From Proteiniphilum propionicum (lineage in GTDB: Bacteria > Bacteroidota > Bacteroidia > Bacteroidales > Dysgonomonadaceae): 64,000 bases of DNA. The stretch is taken from positions 3,142,501-3,206,500 of the forward strand of contig NZ_CP073586.1 of the NCBI RefSeq assembly GCF_022267555.1. The letters run 5' to 3'. The notes under the pieces were generated by a model. It was not told the origin of the DNA and made no database searches. It saw nothing but the letters and a program-made list of their open reading frames with translations. The translations under genes were made by a program, and so were the position numbers. This document shows, piece by piece, positions 54,773 through 64,000 of the stretch. Positions within the stretch are counted from its first letter, which is position 1. Every line of letters starts with the position of its first letter.

Positions 54773-56155
54773 ATGAAGTCAACACTGAATAAAACAGACG
54801 AAGTAAACGGAACTATTGTCATTGAGCTGGAAAAAGCAGATTATCAGGAAAATGTAGATAAGTCACTTAATCAATTCCGTCAAAGAGCCAATATTCCGGG
54901 ATTCCGCCAGGGCAAAGTGCCTAAAAGCCTGATACAGAAGCTATATGGCAAAGCTGTAAAGGCAGATGAGATCAATAAAATTGTGACAGATGAAGTTGGC
55001 AACTTCATTCGCGACAACAAACTGAAAATTCTGGGTGAACCTCTTCCCGATAATAGTGATGAGAAATTAGTTGATCTGGAGAATGACGAAATACTGAAAT
55101 TCTATTTCGATGTTGCCCTTACTCCCGAATTCGACCTTCTCCTGGATAAAAGTGTTGAACTGACCTGCCACAAGGTCCTTTTGGAAGAAAATCTCCTGGA
55201 TGAGCAGATGGATGCCTATAAGAAGAATTACGGCACTTATCTCTCTGTTGAAGATGAAGCAAAAGAAACAGACCTGATAAAGGGGACCCTCACCGAATTG
55301 AGCGACAGTGAAGATAAAGACAACCTGCAGGTGATAGAAAACGCTATTCTTATGCCTTCATATATTAAGGATGAAGAGATAAAAAGCAGCTTCACAGGTT
55401 CCAAAGCGGGCGACAAAGTGGTATTCAACCCAAAGAAAGCATATGATAATAATGAAGCAGAGATAGCATCACTGTTACAGACAACCAAAGATAAGGTAAA
55501 AGATATTGATTCCGATTTTTCCTTAGAGATTAAAGAGGTGACCCGTTATCAGGAGGCAGAAATGAACCAGGAGCTTTTCGACCGTGTACTTGGCGAAGGC
55601 GTGGTTACTACAGAAGAGGAGTTCAGGACAAGGATAAAGTCAGAGCTTGAAAAACAATTTAAGCCCAATGCCGACCATCTATTCATCCATGAAGCAAGAG
55701 ATATCATCGTAGAAAAGATGAAAGAGGTTAAGTTTCCCGATGAGTTTCTGAAACGGTGGTTGCTTGAAACAGGTGAAAACAGAACATCAGAGCAGGTGGA
55801 AGATGATTATCCGAAAATTCTGGAAGATCTTAAGTTCCACATTGCAAAACAGAAAATTGCGGAAGAAAATAATATCAGCGTCGAATTCGCTGATATTGAA
55901 GCGTTGGCAGCAGAGGTGGCAAAAGCCCAATTTGCACAATACGGAATGACCAATCTGCCAGCAGATGTGCTGCAGAACTACACAAAAAGCATGTTGGAGA
56001 AAGAGGAGACTGTTCAAAATCTTTACGACAAAGCTACAGAAGACAAGATTATTGACTGGTTAAAAGAGAATGTAACTGTCATTGAAAAAGAGATCTCTTC
56101 CAAAGAGTTCAATGATTTGATGAATGAACGCACTCGTTTGCAGGAAGAGAATTGA
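54773..56155 (+). CDS. tig: trigger factor
   Basis: 460 residues. The ribosome-binding N-domain has the signature-type FRQRANIPGFRQGKVPKSLIQKLYG (positions ~32-56). A divergent PPIase-like middle and a long helical C-domain (about 265-450) follow. It shields nascent chains at the ribosome exit. Next to clpP and clpX it completes the conserved tig-clpP-clpX neighbourhood. The middle domain lacks an obvious FKBP motif, as is usual for Bacteroidota trigger factors. Confidence 0.93.
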   Translation: MKSTLNKTDEVNGTIVIELEKADYQENVDKSLNQFRQRANIPGFRQGKVPKSLIQKLYGKAVKADEINKIVTDEVGNFIRDNKLKILGEPLPDNSDEKLVDLENDEILKFYFDVALTPEFDLLLDKSVELTCHKVLLEENLLDEQMDAYKKNYGTYLSVEDEAKETDLIKGTLTELSDSEDKDNLQVIENAILMPSYIKDEEIKSSFTGSKAGDKVVFNPKKAYDNNEAEIASLLQTTKDKVKDIDSDFSLEIKEVTRYQEAEMNQELFDRVLGEGVVTTEEEFRTRIKSELEKQFKPNADHLFIHEARDIIVEKMKEVKFPDEFLKRWLLETGENRTSEQVEDDYPKILEDLKFHIAKQKIAEENNISVEFADIEALAAEVAKAQFAQYGMTNLPADVLQNYTKSMLEKEETVQNLYDKATEDKIIDWLKENVTVIEKEISSKEFNDLMNERTRLQEEN

Positions 56156-56307
56156 TTGTTTTTCACTGTTTTATTTTGCATTTCAATTATTCTTTATAAT
56201 TTTGTTAGGTGAATGGAAAACATAAAACTGTTTTCCATGATATTCCGGTACTGTTTTTGCAACTGTTCATCTGACAACTTAAGTTGAACATTCCAAAAAA
56301 AAGATTT

Positions 56308-56985
56308 ATGAACAACGATTTTAGAAAATACGCGGTAAAACATTTGGGTATGAGCGGATCAAGGCTTGACAGTTATATGAATATAACAAGTCAGGGAGGG
56401 GGAGGCTATATCTCACCAACAATCATAGAGGAACGCCAGCTCAATGTTGCACAGATGGATGTTTTTTCCCGCCTGATGATGGACCGCATCATCTTTCTAG
56501 GGACCAGCATCGACGATTATACAGCCAACGTGATTCAGGCACAACTTCTTTATCTCGACTCCTCCGACCCGGGCAAGGATATCTCAATATACATCAACTC
56601 TCCCGGTGGATCGGTATACGCAGGATTAGGCATTTATGACACAATGCAGTTTATAACAAGTAACGTATCAACCATTTGCACCGGCATTGCCGCATCTATG
56701 GCTGCCGTTCTTCTGGTATCAGGCTCTGAAAAAAAACGTTTCGCTCTCACTCACTCCCGGGTAATGATACATCAGCCTATGGGAGGTGTTCAGGGACAGG
56801 CATCCGATATAGAGATCACTGCCCGTGAAATAGCTAAAATCAAACAGGAACTGTACACCATTATTTCCAATCACTCCGGTAAGCCTATCGATGATGTATC
56901 AAAAGACTCCGACCGTGATTTCTGGATGACCGCAACCGAAGCCAAAGAGTATGGCATGGTGGACGATGTTCTTATTAAAAAGTAA
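56308..56985 (+). CDS. clpP: ATP-dependent Clp protease proteolytic subunit
   Basis: 225 residues from the ATG at 56308; an upstream TTG at 56284 is less likely. The catalytic Ser sits in CTGIAASMAAVLL, the His in RVMIHQPMGG, and the Asp further on in the C-terminal region (DSDRDFWM). DRIIFLGTSIDDY and INSPGGSVYAGLGIYDTMQF are typical. An N-terminal extension of about 35 residues (LGMSGSRLDSYMNI) is seen in Bacteroidota ClpP. It forms the tetradecameric peptidase with ClpX, encoded 6 bp downstream. Confidence 0.95.
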   Translation: MNNDFRKYAVKHLGMSGSRLDSYMNITSQGGGGYISPTIIEERQLNVAQMDVFSRLMMDRIIFLGTSIDDYTANVIQAQLLYLDSSDPGKDISIYINSPGGSVYAGLGIYDTMQFITSNVSTICTGIAASMAAVLLVSGSEKKRFALTHSRVMIHQPMGGVQGQASDIEITAREIAKIKQELYTIISNHSGKPIDDVSKDSDRDFWMTATEAKEYGMVDDVLIKK

Positions 56986-56991
56986 TCAAGA

Positions 56992-58233
56992 ATGGCAAAA
57001 AAAGCTAACAGCAGCAATCATTGCAGTTTTTGCGGCAGAAGCGAACAGGAGGTAAACCTTCTTATTTCGGGGATGACTGGTTTTATTTGCGACATGTGTA
57101 CTGAGCAGGCACACGAGATTGTTAACGACTCGTTCAAGAGTACCGGCAAGACCGATTCAGGTATTTCACTGTCCTCACTCCCCAAACCTGCTCAGATCAA
57201 AGAGTTTCTTGATCAATATATCATCAAACAGGACAACGCAAAACGTTTTCTATCGGTTTCGGTTTACAACCACTACAAACGAATTTTACAGAAAAACGTG
57301 AAAGATGATGTTGAGATAGAAAAGTCCAACATAATTATGGTTGGCGCAACCGGTACAGGGAAAACGTTGCTGGCAAGAACCATAGCTAAAATGCTGCAGG
57401 TCCCTTTTACCATTGTTGATGCAACTGTCCTTACCGAAGCAGGTTACGTGGGAGAAGATATTGAAAGTATTCTCACCCGTCTGCTGCAGGTAGCCGATTA
57501 CGATGTAAATGCCGCTGAGAGAGGTATCGTCTTTATAGATGAAATAGATAAGATAGCACGGAAGAGCGACAATCCTTCCATTACCAGAGATGTCAGCGGC
57601 GAAGGTGTTCAGCAGGGATTACTTAAGCTGCTGGAAGGTTCGGTAGTTAATGTCCCCCCGCAGGGAGGCCGGAAACATCCTGAACAGCGAATGATTGCGG
57701 TAAACACCAAAAACATACTCTTTATTTGCGGTGGCGCTTTTGACGGAATAGAAAAGAAAATAGCCCAGCGGCTCAATACACGTGTGGTAGGATATGCCGC
57801 CAGCAATCAAAAGGCAACTATCGACAGGAACAATCTGATGAAATATATTACTCCGCTCGACCTGAAATCATTTGGGCTCATCCCCGAGATCATCGGGCGC
57901 CTTCCTATTCTCACCTACCTGGAGCCACTGGATAGAGACGCGCTGCTACGCATACTTGTGGAACCGAAAAACTCCATCATCAAACAATATCAGAAGTTGT
58001 TCGAGATGGATGGAGTAGCTCTCACTTTCGACCGGGATGCATTTGAATATATTGTGGACAAAGCTATTGAGTTCAAGCTTGGGGCACGCGGATTGCGTTC
58101 TATCGTTGAAGCAATAATGATTGATGCAATGTTCACTCTGCCTACTGATGATAAGAAGAAACTTCACGTAACGCGTAAATACGCTTCCGATCAACTGGAA
58201 AATTCAGATTTACACCAATTGAGAGTTGCCTGA
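56992..58233 (+). CDS. clpX: ATP-dependent Clp protease ATP-binding subunit ClpX
   Basis: 413 residues. The N-terminal zinc-binding domain has [11 protein letters not shown] and CDMCTEQA (Cys pairs at about 9-12 and 31-34). Walker A GATGTGKT is at about 118-125, Walker [10 protein letters not shown] at about 182-190, and the pore loop (GYVG) follows the first helices. It unfolds substrates, including tmRNA-tagged proteins, and feeds ClpP. It starts 6 bp after clpP and ends before a strong hairpin terminator. Confidence 0.96.
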   Translation: MAKKANSSNHCSFCGRSEQEVNLLISGMTGFICDMCTEQAHEIVNDSFKSTGKTDSGISLSSLPKPAQIKEFLDQYIIKQDNAKRFLSVSVYNHYKRILQKNVKDDVEIEKSNIIMVGATGTGKTLLARTIAKMLQVPFTIVDATVLTEAGYVGEDIESILTRLLQVADYDVNAAERGIVFIDEIDKIARKSDNPSITRDVSGEGVQQGLLKLLEGSVVNVPPQGGRKHPEQRMIAVNTKNILFICGGAFDGIEKKIAQRLNTRVVGYAASNQKATIDRNNLMKYITPLDLKSFGLIPEIIGRLPILTYLEPLDRDALLRILVEPKNSIIKQYQKLFEMDGVALTFDRDAFEYIVDKAIEFKLGARGLRSIVEAIMIDAMFTLPTDDKKKLHVTRKYASDQLENSDLHQLRVA

Positions 58234-58297
58234 AATATTCCCGATAATTTTCGGATAATCAATCCGCCGGTAGATGAAAATTCGCCGTGTGAAATAT

Positions 58298-58327
58298 AAA
58301 AAACGCATGTCCGGCTTGCGTTTTTTT
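58298..58327 (+). terminator. terminator of the tig-clpP-clpX region
   Basis: AAAAAACGCA pairs with TGCGTTTTTT around a 9-nt loop, followed by a T-run. It lies 65 bp past the clpX stop. Confidence 0.8.
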
Positions 58328-58471
58328 AATTGTGAAACGAACATTTTACAACAATTTCAAAGAAACTGATTATAATTGGGTTTTGTAAACTGCCTGCAAT
58401 AAGAAGAATATAAACACCAAAAAAAAAAGTAAAATTAAAGTGTTATTTTTTTCTCAATTTTGTTTTTATTG

Positions 58472-58501
58472 TTGGAAATATGAAATACTTTTTTAATTTT
58501 G
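58472..58501 (+). promoter_or_regulatory. promoter of recQ
   Basis: A TTG -33 element (58472-58474), 19-bp spacer and TAATTTTG -7 box (58494-58501) match the Bacteroidota consensus, 48 bp before the ATG. Confidence 0.65.
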
Positions 58502-58548
58502 TACATAACTTTTGATGACAATTTTTTTACATCAGTGTGATACGTGCA

Positions 58549-60750
58549 ATGGATAAAAAAGAGATACTTTACAAGGGTTTAAAGGAATATTTTGGGTTTG
58601 ATACATTCAAAGGCAATCAGGAAGCTATCATAAAAAGTGTCTTATCCGGAAAGGATACTTTTGTATTAATGCCCACTGGCGGAGGAAAATCGCTATGCTA
58701 CCAGCTACCGGCTCTGCTTATGGAGGGCACGGCAATTATTATATCACCGCTTATCGCACTTATGAAGAATCAGGTTGATGCCATGAGAAATTACAGCGAG
58801 GAGGATGGCGTTGCACACTTTTTAAACTCATCACTTAACAGGCAGGAGATTGAAGAGGTAAAAAAGGATATTCTTTCAGGTTTAACAAAAATGCTGTATG
58901 TGGCTCCCGAGTCGCTCACAAAAATAGAAAACGTTGAGTTCCTGCGAAATATTCAAATTTCGTTTTACGCGGTAGATGAAGCACACTGCATATCGGAGTG
59001 GGGACACGATTTCCGTCCTGAATACCGCCGTATCAGGCCAATCATCAGTGAAATATGCCCGAAACCAATCGTAGCCCTTACAGCAACGGCAACACCCAAG
59101 GTTCAGCACGACATTCAAAAAAACCTTGGCATGCATAATGCAGTGGTCTTTAAATCGTCTTTCAACCGTCCCAATCTCTATTACGAAGTCCGTAATAAAA
59201 CAGAACAGATAGACAAGGAGATTATCAAATATATTCTCTCGCAGGGGAGAAAATCGGGCATTGTATATTGCCTTAGCAGAAAAAAGGTGGACGATTTCGC
59301 CGAAATCCTGCAAGCAAACGATATAAGGGCATTACCTTACCACGCAGGGATGGATGCTGCCACACGCAGTTATAATCAGGATGCCTTCCTTATGGAGCAG
59401 GCAGATGTGATAGTGGCTACCATAGCATTTGGCATGGGCATAGATAAGCCTGACGTACGTTACGTGATACATTACGACATACCAAAAAGCCTGGAGGGTT
59501 ATTACCAGGAAACCGGCCGTGCCGGCCGCGATGGGGGCGAAGGGAAGTGTATTGCCTTCTACTCCCATAAAGACTTGCTTAAACTGGAACGTTTTATGCA
59601 GGGAAAACCAGTTTCCGAACAGGAGATAGGTAAACAGCTGCTGCTGGAAACAGCCGCCTACGCAGAGTCATCAGTATGCCGGAGAAGAGTGTTATTGCAC
59701 TACTTTGGCGAAAATTATAATGAAACTAATTGTAAAAATTGTGATAATTGTCTAAATCCAAAGAAGAAAGTGGAAGCAAAAGAGTTACTTATTACTGTAT
59801 TAGAAGCGATTATTGCTCTTAAAGAAAAACAAAAAGCCGATTATGTTGTCGATTTCCTCATAGGAAAAGAGTCGTCCGATATTGAAACCTACGGGCACAA
59901 CGAACTGGAAGAGTTCGGGACAGGTGCAGACGAAGAAGATAGTACCTGGGAGGTGCTTATCCGTCAGGCATTGCTGGACAACTACCTGAGAAAGGACATC
60001 GAAAACTACGGTATTCTAAAAATCACCAAAAAAGGAAAAGAGTTTTTAAAAAACCCCGTGTCTTTTAAGATAACTAAAGACGATGAAGATGAGGATGATA
60101 TGTCTGATCTTGAAAGTGAAGATTCAGATGCTTTAGCCTCGTCCGGGGCCAGTGGCGGTGCGGCCGATCCTGTACTTTTCTCTATGATGAAAGATCTGAG
60201 AAAGAAGCTGTCGAAAAAACTGAACGTGCCCCCCTATGTGATTTTTCAGCCCTCATCGTTAGAAGCAATGGCAACCTCCTACCCCATCACGCTGGAAGAA
60301 CTGCAAAATATACCGGGCGTGGGAGCAGGGAAAGCAAAACGATACGGTAAAGAATTTGTGGAGCTGATAAAAAAACATGTTGAGGAGAATGATATCACTC
60401 GTCCCGAAGACCTCCGAGTGAAGACAGTAGCCAACAAGTCGAAGCTAAAAGTATCTATAGTACAGGCCATTGACCGCAAAGTAGCACTTGACGACCTTGC
60501 AGAATCAAAAGGTATAGATTTCAATGAAATGCTTTCCGAAGTGGAAGCAATTGTTTATTCAGGTACCAAAATCAATATCGATTATTTTCTCGAAGAGGTT
60601 ATGGACCCGGATGTGATGCAGGATGTGTATGCCTATTTTAAGGAGGCGGAAACAGATGATCTCGACAGTGCACAGGAAGAGCTTTCAGAATATACGGAAA
60701 CGGAGATTCGCCTCGTTCGTATCAAGTTCTTTTCTGACATGGCCAATTAG
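58549..60750 (+). CDS. recQ: ATP-dependent DNA helicase RecQ
   Basis: 733 residues from the ATG at 58549 (a GTG at 58537 adds four). SF2 helicase motifs: FKGNQEAIIKSVLSG, Walker A MPTGGGKSLCYQLP, Walker B VDEAHCISEWGHDFRPEY, ALTATAT, and QETGRAGRDGGEG (motif VI). The RQC zinc site follows (CRRRVLLHYFGE, CKNCDNC), then an HRDC domain (about 545-620). It unwinds 3'-5' during recombination repair. The final ~110 residues are an extra C-terminal acidic domain found in Bacteroidota RecQ. Confidence 0.95.
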   Translation: MDKKEILYKGLKEYFGFDTFKGNQEAIIKSVLSGKDTFVLMPTGGGKSLCYQLPALLMEGTAIIISPLIALMKNQVDAMRNYSEEDGVAHFLNSSLNRQEIEEVKKDILSGLTKMLYVAPESLTKIENVEFLRNIQISFYAVDEAHCISEWGHDFRPEYRRIRPIISEICPKPIVALTATATPKVQHDIQKNLGMHNAVVFKSSFNRPNLYYEVRNKTEQIDKEIIKYILSQGRKSGIVYCLSRKKVDDFAEILQANDIRALPYHAGMDAATRSYNQDAFLMEQADVIVATIAFGMGIDKPDVRYVIHYDIPKSLEGYYQETGRAGRDGGEGKCIAFYSHKDLLKLERFMQGKPVSEQEIGKQLLLETAAYAESSVCRRRVLLHYFGENYNETNCKNCDNCLNPKKKVEAKELLITVLEAIIALKEKQKADYVVDFLIGKESSDIETYGHNELEEFGTGADEEDSTWEVLIRQALLDNYLRKDIENYGILKITKKGKEFLKNPVSFKITKDDEDEDDMSDLESEDSDALASSGASGGAADPVLFSMMKDLRKKLSKKLNVPPYVIFQPSSLEAMATSYPITLEELQNIPGVGAGKAKRYGKEFVELIKKHVEENDITRPEDLRVKTVANKSKLKVSIVQAIDRKVALDDLAESKGIDFNEMLSEVEAIVYSGTKINIDYFLEEVMDPDVMQDVYAYFKEAETDDLDSAQEELSEYTETEIRLVRIKFFSDMAN

Positions 60751-60815
60751 AGCTAAAAAAGAAAAATAAACTATTTTACACCTTCATCGTTATTATTAGG
60801 ATGGGTGTATGAAAT

Positions 60816-62786
60816 ATGAAATACTTACAAAAAATAAATAGTCCCGGTGATCTGAAAAAACTCAGTGTTGACGAACTGAAAACTGTTTGTGATGATCTGA
60901 GAGAATTCATCATTGAACAACTGTCGCACAACCCCGGGCATTTCGGATCGAGCCTGGGTACGGTGGAGTTGACAGTGGCACTCCATTATCTATACAATAC
61001 ACCTTACGACAGGCTCGTATGGGATGTAGGGCATCAGGCATACAGCCACAAAATACTTACCGGGCGGCGCGGACTCTTTTCAACCAACCGCAAACTGGGA
61101 GGACTTTCCGGATTCACTAATCCCAATGAAAGTGAATACGATACTTTCATTGCCGGACACGCATCAACCTCCATTTCGGCAGCGCTGGGAATGGCAGTTG
61201 CAGCTAACCTCAACAATGAAAACCGTCACATAGTTGCAATCATTGGCGATGGTGCAATGACGGGCGGCCTGGCATACGAGGGAATCAACAATGCCTGTTC
61301 ACAACCCAACAACCTGCTTATTATCCTTAACGACAACGATATGTCTATCGACAATAATGTTGGAGGAATTCAGGACTACCTGGTGAAACTGACTACATCG
61401 GCCAAATATAACAGGTTCCGTAACAACCTTTACCAGGGTTTCAAAAAACGGAAGCTAATCTCCGAGAAAGAAAAAAATCTGGTATTGCGATTCAACAACA
61501 GCGTAAAATCGCTTCTCACTAAAGAACAAAATATTTTTGAGGGATTCAACATACGCTATTTCGGTCCGGTTGACGGTCACGATCTGCCGGGACTTATCCG
61601 CATTCTAAGAAACATCAAAGATATGCAGGGTCCTAAACTGCTGCACATTAAAACGGTTAAAGGAAAAGGATTCAAGCCTGCAGAGAAATCGGCCACGGTA
61701 TGGCATGCTCCGGGACTTTTCAATAAAGAGACTGGTGAACGTATTCTAAAGGATAATAAGGATCAGCCACAACTATATCAGGATGTTTTCGGACATACAC
61801 TCGTTGAGATGGCAGAGAAAAACTGCAAGATTGTGGGTGTTACACCGGCAATGCCTACCGGCTGTTCCATGACCTATATGATGGATAGATTTCCCAACCG
61901 GGTTTTCGATGTAGGTATTGCCGAGGCGCATGCGGTAACCTTCTCTGCAGGTATGGCCAAAGAGGGGCTTATTCCTTTCTGCAACATCTACTCATCATTC
62001 ATGCAGCGTGCTTATGATCAGGTTATTCACGACGTTGCCCTTCAGAAGCTGAAAGTGGTTATGTGTCTCGACAGAGCCGGGCTGGTAGGTGCCGACGGCC
62101 CCACTCACCACGGTGTATTCGATCTGGCATACTTGCGGCCGATACCCAATCTGGTAATCTCAGCACCTTTTAATGAGCATGAGCTACGAAACCTGATGTA
62201 CACAGCTGTATATGGTAACGACGGGCCATTTGTGATTCGCTATCCACGGGGACAAGGTGAGATCACCAACTGGCAGAACGAACCTCAGATACTCACTATA
62301 GGAAAAGGACGAAAACTTAAACAAGGAAAAGAGATTGCCCTTCTCTCAATAGGAGCTATAGGCAACAACGCGTCTAAAGCAATTGCCGAGGCAGAGAAGT
62401 TAGGTATAAGTGTGGCACATTACGACATGGTTTTCTTGAAACCTGTAGATGAAGAGTTACTTGAAGAGGTTGCGAAAAAATACAAATATATTATAACTGT
62501 TGAAAACGGAGTTATTAAAGGTGGTTTGGGAAGTGCTGTACTTGAGTTTCTGGCAGAAAACGACTACAGTAACATTCATTTACACCGCATAGGCATCGGC
62601 GATGAATTTGTGACACACGGGTCGGTTAAAGAGCTTCAGCAACTAACCAAAATTGACGAGAACAGCATCCTGGAAAATATTATTAAGATAAATGATAAAC
62701 TAAATAACCGAAGCAGCGATATACTGCCTACAATAGAACCCATAGCCTCCACCAACATAATACACAATCGTTTCATAGTCAAATAA
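60816..62786 (+). CDS. dxs: 1-deoxy-D-xylulose-5-phosphate synthase
   Basis: 656 residues, a thiamine-diphosphate enzyme. It condenses pyruvate with glyceraldehyde 3-phosphate to DXP, used for isoprenoids, thiamine and pyridoxal phosphate. [20 protein letters not shown] is near residue 40. The ThDP/Mg motif [17 protein letters not shown] lies at about 148, and the pyrimidine-domain segment [21 protein letters not shown] (described, about 417-437) and RYPRG are intact. PdxB of the same vitamin B6 route is at 8.8 kb. trkA starts 19 bp downstream. Confidence 0.96.
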   Translation: MKYLQKINSPGDLKKLSVDELKTVCDDLREFIIEQLSHNPGHFGSSLGTVELTVALHYLYNTPYDRLVWDVGHQAYSHKILTGRRGLFSTNRKLGGLSGFTNPNESEYDTFIAGHASTSISAALGMAVAANLNNENRHIVAIIGDGAMTGGLAYEGINNACSQPNNLLIILNDNDMSIDNNVGGIQDYLVKLTTSAKYNRFRNNLYQGFKKRKLISEKEKNLVLRFNNSVKSLLTKEQNIFEGFNIRYFGPVDGHDLPGLIRILRNIKDMQGPKLLHIKTVKGKGFKPAEKSATVWHAPGLFNKETGERILKDNKDQPQLYQDVFGHTLVEMAEKNCKIVGVTPAMPTGCSMTYMMDRFPNRVFDVGIAEAHAVTFSAGMAKEGLIPFCNIYSSFMQRAYDQVIHDVALQKLKVVMCLDRAGLVGADGPTHHGVFDLAYLRPIPNLVISAPFNEHELRNLMYTAVYGNDGPFVIRYPRGQGEITNWQNEPQILTIGKGRKLKQGKEIALLSIGAIGNNASKAIAEAEKLGISVAHYDMVFLKPVDEELLEEVAKKYKYIITVENGVIKGGLGSAVLEFLAENDYSNIHLHRIGIGDEFVTHGSVKELQQLTKIDENSILENIIKINDKLNNRSSDILPTIEPIASTNIIHNRFIVK

Positions 62787-62805
62787 AATAATTGTAACAT
62801 AGTAA

Positions 62806-64000
62806 ATGAAAATCTTAATTGCCGGTGCAGGCGCCGTGGGAACTCACCTCGCGAAACTTCTGGGACAGGAGAATCACAATATAACACTGATGGACGACGA
62901 CAAAGACCGTCTATCTATGATAAACGACAATACAGATATATTGACATATATCGGCAACTGCACTTCACTTAAAGATCTCACTGACGCAGGTATTACCAAT
63001 TCCGATCTTTATATTGGCGTAACCACTGAGGAGTCAAGGAATATCACTTCATGTATGCTGGCATCCAACCTGGGAGCAAAAAAAACACTTGCCCGCATAG
63101 ATAATTACGAGTACCTGCTGCCTAAAAATACCGGATTCTTCGAAAAACTGGGAATCAATTCAATGATCTACCCTGAACTGATGGCCGCAAAGGAGATCGC
63201 AATGGCGCTTAAAACACCCTGGACACGCTTTTGGTGGGAGCTATGCAACGGAACAGTGATACTTTCTGCTGCAAAAGTAAGAGAGAATGCTCCCATAGTG
63301 AACAAATATCTGCATGAGCTTATGCAAAGCGTGAAACTGTTCCACCTGGTAGCCATCAAACGTGACTCTCACACCATTATACCCAAAGGAAGCGACCAGA
63401 TACTTCCTAACGACATTCTCTATTTCACCACTTTAAGAAAACACCTGGATTCACTTCCCGAGTTGCTGGGGAAAAAATCTTTCGAAACAAAAAGGATCAT
63501 TTTCATGGGAGGAAGCCGTATAACAATGCGTACAGTACAGCAACTCCCCCAGAATATCAATATAAAAATAATAGAACAGGACAGAGAACGTGCTGAGATG
63601 CTGGTCGAAACAGCTCCTCCAAATGTCACAGTTTTTGTAGAAGATGGGCGCAACACTGAGTTCCTTATACGCGAAGGTATCACCGAAACAGATGCATTCC
63701 TCGCTCTCACCGGGAACTCGGAAGCAAATATCCTGAGCTGTATGATGGCAAAACAGTATGGTGTAAAGAAAACTGTTGCAGAGGTTGAAAACATCGATTA
63801 TATATCGATGGCGGAACGGTTCGACATTGGAACAGTTATCAACAAAAAACTTATTGCAGCCAGTAAGATCTATGAACTGCTGTTGAAAGCCGATGCCTCG
63901 AATATAAAAAGCCTCACCATCGCCGATGCAAACGTAGGGGAGGTAATTGCCAAACCCAACTCGAAGGTGACAAAAAAACTTATTAAAAACCTTAACCTGC
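62806..64000 (+). CDS. trkA: Trk potassium uptake regulatory protein TrkA (3' end cut by the window)
   Basis: 398 residues are present, no stop before the window end; TrkA is about 450. The first RCK/TrkA-N Rossmann domain starts MKILIAGAGAVGTHLAKLLG; TrkA-C follows (about 140-220); a second Rossmann domain opens at about 225 (RIIFMGGSRITMRTV), with DAFLALTGNSEANIL. It binds nucleotides and gates TrkH, encoded at 13.7 kb. The start ATG lies 19 bp after dxs, so cotranscription is likely. Confidence 0.93.
   Translation, partial: MKILIAGAGAVGTHLAKLLGQENHNITLMDDDKDRLSMINDNTDILTYIGNCTSLKDLTDAGITNSDLYIGVTTEESRNITSCMLASNLGAKKTLARIDNYEYLLPKNTGFFEKLGINSMIYPELMAAKEIAMALKTPWTRFWWELCNGTVILSAAKVRENAPIVNKYLHELMQSVKLFHLVAIKRDSHTIIPKGSDQILPNDILYFTTLRKHLDSLPELLGKKSFETKRIIFMGGSRITMRTVQQLPQNINIKIIEQDRERAEMLVETAPPNVTVFVEDGRNTEFLIREGITETDAFLALTGNSEANILSCMMAKQYGVKKTVAEVENIDYISMAERFDIGTVINKKLIAASKIYELLLKADASNIKSLTIADANVGEVIAKPNSKVTKKLIKNLNL

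Larger units (their letters stand above)
58234..58548. other. intergenic region between clpX and recQ
   Basis: 315 bp holding the clpX terminator (58298-58327) and the recQ promoter (58472-58501). Between them lies AT-rich sequence with no gene. Confidence 0.6.

Noticed and set aside
58407-58450. AACAC...GTGTT inverted arms flanking a poly-A/T stretch before recQ
   Set aside because: A 5-bp stem with a loop of more than 20 nt is too weak for a terminator; the real clpX terminator is at 58298-58327.
1-64000. CRISPR array, prophage structural genes or insertion sequences
   Set aside because: No regularly spaced repeats with variable spacers, no capsid/tail/terminase genes and no DDE transposase were found; the only mobile DNA seen is the tRNA-Gln element.

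Overview
This window looks like chromosomal DNA of a Bacteroidota member, order Bacteroidales, most like the Dysgonomonadaceae (Proteiniphilum/Petrimonas-type). The support is protein families (DUF4254, DUF3109, Sb-PDE-type PHP protein, Tat-tagged Gfo/Idh/MocA oxidoreductases, Nudix-type sugar regulator), sigma-ABfr-like promoters with TAnnTTTG -7 boxes, a tmRNA tag of the GxNNYALAA type, and tRNA/tmRNA genes without an encoded CCA. The family-level placement is inference; no 16S gene is present.

Layout. 1-2.2 kb: an ECF sigma factor with two small envelope proteins, then tmRNA on the minus strand. 2.4-6.2 kb: glycosyltransferases GT2, GT4 and GT9 with DUF4254, probably surface glycan assembly. 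6.4-11.8 kb: the NfnAB electron-bifurcating transhydrogenase pair, translationally coupled to pdxB, then a TPR/OmpA-like lipoprotein. 11.8-16.7 kb: PHP phosphoesterase, TrkH, TyrRS and tRNA-Gln. 16.7-22.9 kb: a compact mobile element of about 6.2 kb inserted at the 3' end of tRNA-Gln. It is bounded by a perfect 16-bp direct repeat and carries matching GCGGAATATA-type repeats inside both ends, a tyrosine recombinase, an HTH protein, a DUF3987-type ATPase, a toprim/Zn-ribbon primase-like protein and several small unknown genes. No relaxase or capsid genes are visible. 23-24.7 kb: an MFS transporter and a rearrangement scar joining the tails of a response regulator and an RND pump. 24.7-30.5 kb: a periplasmic sugar oxidation/isomerisation cluster (two Gfo/Idh/MocA proteins, a DUF1080 protein, a TIM-barrel isomerase, DoxX).

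31-36.6 kb: acyl-CoA ligase, and carB preceded by a strikingly short carA remnant. 37.3-42.5 kb: a GT4 fusion protein, GH130 and another GT4, of higher G+C. 42.7-50.3 kb: a SIMPL protein; the galactose operon galM-transporter-galK followed by a degenerate-Nudix regulator; a CNNM/CorC-type protein; a sugar nucleotidyltransferase. 50.5-54.6 kb: RluA-type pseudouridine synthase, TetR-FabG pair, DUF3109, CPBP protease. 54.7-64 kb: tig-clpP-clpX protein quality control, recQ, dxs and the start of trkA, which runs off the window.

The genes are mostly ordinary housekeeping and carbohydrate metabolism. PdxB and Dxs both feed vitamin B6 synthesis, and TrkH and TrkA are partners encoded about 48 kb apart. 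The most unusual parts are the tRNA-Gln element with its repeated non-coding blocks, the truncated carA, and the RR/RND scar.
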